In this document: positions 61,794 through 64,000 of the stretch, piece after piece
Layout: each line of letters opens with the position of its first letter
Position numbering within the stretch: position 1 is the first letter of the stretch
NCBI RefSeq assembly: GCF_020166335.1
Contig: NZ_JAIUJR010000002.1
Location: 186,001 to 250,000, forward strand
Length of the DNA: 64,000 nt
DNA from: Winogradskyella alexanderae
GTDB taxonomy: Bacteria; Bacteroidota; Bacteroidia; Flavobacteriales; Flavobacteriaceae
Reading direction: 5' to 3'
Translations under genes and position numbers: made by a program
Notes under the pieces: generated by a model
What the model was told of the DNA's origin: nothing
The model's database searches: none
The model's input: the letters and a program-made list of their open reading frames with translations, nothing else

Positions 61794-62513
61794 TTATTTT
61801 AGATCAAAAAGCGAATCTACTGCAGGATAACGTTCTACTGTAAATCCCTCTCCATGCTCCACTCCTACCAATCTACCAAGGTTTCTTGCTCTATATTTAA
61901 TACTATCCGTAAAGTTTTTGCTAGATATTGGCGTCTCTGGTTCCTTACTTTCAGGATCATAGAACTGCGTTTTATAAGCCAATACAGCCTCCATTTTAGC
62001 AGCCATAAAATTGGTTACGTCTACAACGATATCTGGTATTAAATCCCGCCATTGTATATAATGATAAACAGCCTTTGGGCGCCAGGCCTCTTGAGCGTTA
62101 TTGCCTTTATAATAAGTCTCAATTTTTCTAAGTCCACTCAAGAAACAAGCATCACTCACCAAATCGCTAGCTTTAGCATGATCTATATGTCTATCTTCAA
62201 TGGCGTTACAAAGAACAAGCTCTGGCCTATAAAAACGAATCATTCTTATCAGCTCTAATTGATGGGTTTTATCATTAGCGAAAAAACCATCTGCAAACTG
62301 CATATTAATTCTACTTTGTACACCCAGTATTTTTGCCGCGTTAAATGCTTCTGCATCTCTTGTTTCTGCAGTTCCCCTGGTTCCTAACTCTCCACGTGTT
62401 AAATCAATAATTCCCACTTTTTTACCATTGGAAACTTCTTTAGAAAGCGTTGCCCCACACCCTAATTCAACATCATCTGGATGTGCACCAATGGCCAAAA
62501 TGTCTAATTTCAT
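61794..62513 (-). CDS. bshB1: Bacillithiol biosynthesis deacetylase BshB1
   Basis: A 239-residue LmbE/PIG-L-family zinc deacetylase. The zinc site lies in AIGAHPDDVELGCG (His11, Asp14), and a later DRHIDHAKASDLV supplies another His. BshB1-type members remove the acetyl group from GlcNAc-malate in bacillithiol synthesis, the main thiol cofactor of Bacteroidota and Firmicutes. bshA and bshC are not in this window. An exact minus-strand -7 element is upstream. Confidence 0.92.
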   Translation of the reverse strand: MKLDILAIGAHPDDVELGCGATLSKEVSNGKKVGIIDLTRGELGTRGTAETRDAEAFNAAKILGVQSRINMQFADGFFANDKTHQLELIRMIRFYRPELVLCNAIEDRHIDHAKASDLVSDACFLSGLRKIETYYKGNNAQEAWRPKAVYHYIQWRDLIPDIVVDVTNFMAAKMEAVLAYKTQFYDPESKEPETPISSKNFTDSIKYRARNLGRLVGVEHGEGFTVERYPAVDSLFDLK

Positions 62514-62537
62514 CTAATTTTAATTTTTCTGTGTTAT

Positions 62538-62545
62538 CAAAAATA
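62538..62545 (-). promoter_or_regulatory. Minus-strand -7 promoter element (TATTTTTG)
   Basis: CAAAAATA on the plus strand is an exact TAnnTTTG match on the minus strand, 24 bases before the bshB1 ATG at 62513. Confidence 0.45.
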
Positions 62546-62664
62546 TTAAAAAGTAGTTAGATAACCGGACACTTAGCACTTCGCAAACGTTATCGATTTA
62601 AAATCTTTCGTTTTTAGGAGCAATCTTTTAAATGAAATTGAAAAGTTCGCAATAATCTCAAAGC

Positions 62665-62678
62665 ATGACATTCGTCAT
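62665..62678. promoter_or_regulatory. Palindrome ATGACATTCGTCAT, possible regulator site (copy 2)
   Basis: ATGAC and GTCAT are exact reverse complements around four bases. It resembles the element at 3004-3017 and shares the following ATA-TTA bases. It lies 22 bases before a TAACTTTA element (62701-62708) and 55 bases before the SLC13 ATG. Confidence 0.4.
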
Positions 62679-62733
62679 AATTAATGGCCCCTATTGCCTT
62701 TAACTTTACCATGAAATTAGAGATAGTACGCCA

Positions 62734-64000
62734 ATGAGCTTAATGCTTACAATTTTAATCATCACTATAGCCCTTTTTATTTGGGGCAAATTTACACCAG
62801 ATATTATTGCCTTGCTTTCCATGTTAAGCCTATATATTTTCGGGATTCTTAACCTTGATGAAACATTAAGTGGTTTCAGTAACCCAACGGTAATTATGAT
62901 TGCCGCATTATTTATTATTGGTGAAGGTCTATCGCAGACAGGATGGACTGCAATGGCTGGAGAAAAGTTTATTAAACTCGCAGGTAAAAGTTCAACAAAA
63001 CTTTTATTAATTACCACATTAGGATCAGGATTACTTTCAGGAGTTGTGAGTAATACAGGTACCGTGGCTACTTTAATGCCTGTTACAATCTCTTCGGCAT
63101 GGAGTATAGGTACACTCCCTTCAAAAATGTTAATGCCTGTAGCATTCGGTTCCAACACTGGAGGGCTTTTAACATTAACAGGTACGCCACCCAACATTAT
63201 CGTTAACAATACCATGCTAGAAAGTGGTCTAGAGGGTTTTGGATTCTTCGAATTTGGTCTTATCGGACTTCCGCTTTTATTATTAGGACTGCTATATTTT
63301 AAATTTATAGGACATCGATTACTGCCCAGCAATAAAACAAATAATAAACCAGTGGATATAAGCTCTACACTTCATAAATGGATTGAAGCCTACAAGGTAG
63401 ATGACGACTATTATAGATTACGTGTTAGGTCCGTATCGCCTTTATTAGGTACTAAAATTGGTGACTGGAATTTTGAAGATAATCATAGTGTTTCAATTTT
63501 AAGAATAAAACGAAGACACCCAAATAGACTTAAAGGCAATGAACCTTTTATTGAATTTCCAGATAATGAAACCGAATTTAAGTACCACGATATCATAACA
63601 GTAAAAGGCGATACGCAAGCTATAAATGCTTTAATGATAAAATTTAGATTAGGGCTTCTACCGTTAGAGCCTGTTGCCGATGAGCTTAGAAATAATCTCA
63701 TAAACCAAGAGGTTGGAATGGCGGAAGTACTTGTAACACCAAAGTCAGTGCTAGTAGGAAGAAAAATAAGAATAGGACGCTTCTTTAAGCGTTTTGGTGT
63801 GCAACTTATGGCAGCATCGCGCAACAATAAACCATTTACCGAGAGAGAAGTTACTGTAAAAGCTGGAGATGCTTTTTTAATTAGAGGTATTTGGAGTGAT
63901 ATTGAGCAACTAAAGGTGCATTACGAAAACTTAGTGATATGTGGCAGTCCTGAAGGAATGTCCAAAACAGTAACAAATCTTACATTCAAGTCTTACATAG
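62734..64000 (+). CDS. SLC13-family permease with RCK_C domains (partial, runs off the window)
   Basis: At least 422 residues, open to the right edge. The N-terminal half is a membrane domain of the SLC13/DASS family with the signature VVSNTGTVATLMPVTIS and GSNTGGLLTLTGTPPN. Two RCK_C (TrkA-C) regulatory domains follow: one near residues 220-310 (SPLLGTKIGDW) and one near 330-400 (VLVTPKSVLVGRKI). Members transport sulfate, dicarboxylates or similar anions with sodium or protons. The ATG at 62734 is preferred over an earlier ATG (62711), which soon hits a stop. The rest of the membrane domain is beyond the window. Confidence 0.85.
   Translation, partial: MSLMLTILIITIALFIWGKFTPDIIALLSMLSLYIFGILNLDETLSGFSNPTVIMIAALFIIGEGLSQTGWTAMAGEKFIKLAGKSSTKLLLITTLGSGLLSGVVSNTGTVATLMPVTISSAWSIGTLPSKMLMPVAFGSNTGGLLTLTGTPPNIIVNNTMLESGLEGFGFFEFGLIGLPLLLLGLLYFKFIGHRLLPSNKTNNKPVDISSTLHKWIEAYKVDDDYYRLRVRSVSPLLGTKIGDWNFEDNHSVSILRIKRRHPNRLKGNEPFIEFPDNETEFKYHDIITVKGDTQAINALMIKFRLGLLPLEPVADELRNNLINQEVGMAEVLVTPKSVLVGRKIRIGRFFKRFGVQLMAASRNNKPFTEREVTVKAGDAFLIRGIWSDIEQLKVHYENLVICGSPEGMSKTVTNLTFKSYI

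Noticed and set aside
62706-63332. A 208-codon minus-strand frame over the SLC13 gene
   Set aside because: The plus strand here encodes conserved transporter motifs through the whole stretch, and the minus frame shows none. It is a shadow of the partial gene.
1-64000. CRISPR arrays, insertion sequences, integrases, prophage or toxin-antitoxin modules
   Set aside because: Scanning by eye, I saw no regularly spaced repeats, transposase or integrase motifs, paired small toxin and antitoxin frames, or att-like duplications at the two tRNA genes.

Overview
This window looks like ordinary chromosome from a marine-type Flavobacteriaceae (phylum Bacteroidota). The DNA is AT-rich. Promoters follow the Bacteroidota -7 consensus TAnnTTTG, and clear Shine-Dalgarno sites are scarce. 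There is a type IX secretion (T9SS) C-terminal sorting domain, a LytS/LytTR two-component pair, a bacillithiol deacetylase (BshB1) and many small lipoproteins. Genus cannot be fixed from this sequence alone. I see no prophage, insertion sequence, integrase, CRISPR array or rRNA.

Layout. 1-3.6 kb: the tail of one gene, then a tightly overlapping operon (lipoprotein, LytS-type kinase, LytTR regulator, unknown protein) and a lone lipoprotein. 3.6-12.1 kb: an RNA methyltransferase, a ZIP metal transporter block, a lipoprotein paired with an apparently exported methyltransferase, a hemolysin III/DUF4294 pair, and M42 peptidase, NUDIX and PrsW genes. 12.2-15.7 kb: a three-gene acyl-CoA carboxylase operon (BCCP, biotin carboxylase, carboxyltransferase) closed by a strong terminator. 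15.7-31.2 kb: housekeeping and envelope genes (MFS exporter, YciO/TsaC, UvrD-type helicase, M20 amidohydrolase, patatin plus M1 peptidase, RecG, short-chain fatty-acid transporter, TlpA-like lipoprotein). 31.4-41.9 kb: pheT, tpx, dgkA, an M15 peptidase, ftsK, a LolA-like gene, an LptF/G permease and ribB. 41.9-48.0 kb, mostly minus strand: a T9SS-secreted GH16 laminarinase-like enzyme, a DegT aminotransferase, a nitroreductase and an MlaEFD-type lipid transporter. 48.2-52.6 kb: coiled-coil proteins, an AarF/UbiB kinase, a CBS protein and a D-2-hydroxyacid dehydrogenase. 52.7-57.4 kb: a molybdenum hydroxylase cluster (XdhC, MocA-like, a broken NTPase remnant, a 2Fe-2S subunit, a Tat-exported large subunit). 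57.4-64 kb: tRNA-Ser, two envelope proteins, two M28 peptidase paralogues side by side, tRNA-His, bshB1 and the start of an SLC13/RCK transporter cut by the window edge.

Several genes form working units: lipid and lipopolysaccharide traffic (LolA-like, LptF/G, MlaEFD), peptide scavenging (M1, two M28, M15, M20, M42), acyl-CoA carboxylation, and maturation of the exported Mo enzyme by XdhC/MocA. The observations most worth a second look are: a one-stop NTPase pseudogene inside the Mo cluster; a SAM methyltransferase with a signal peptide beside a lipoprotein; a RibBA-length protein whose GTP cyclohydrolase II half has lost its zinc and catalytic residues; the overlapping lipoprotein-kinase-regulator operon; a 19-bp perfect palindrome in front of the fatty-acid transporter; a repeated TGACATTYGTCAT element; and hairpins not explained by any annotated gene. 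No large undescribed system is evident.
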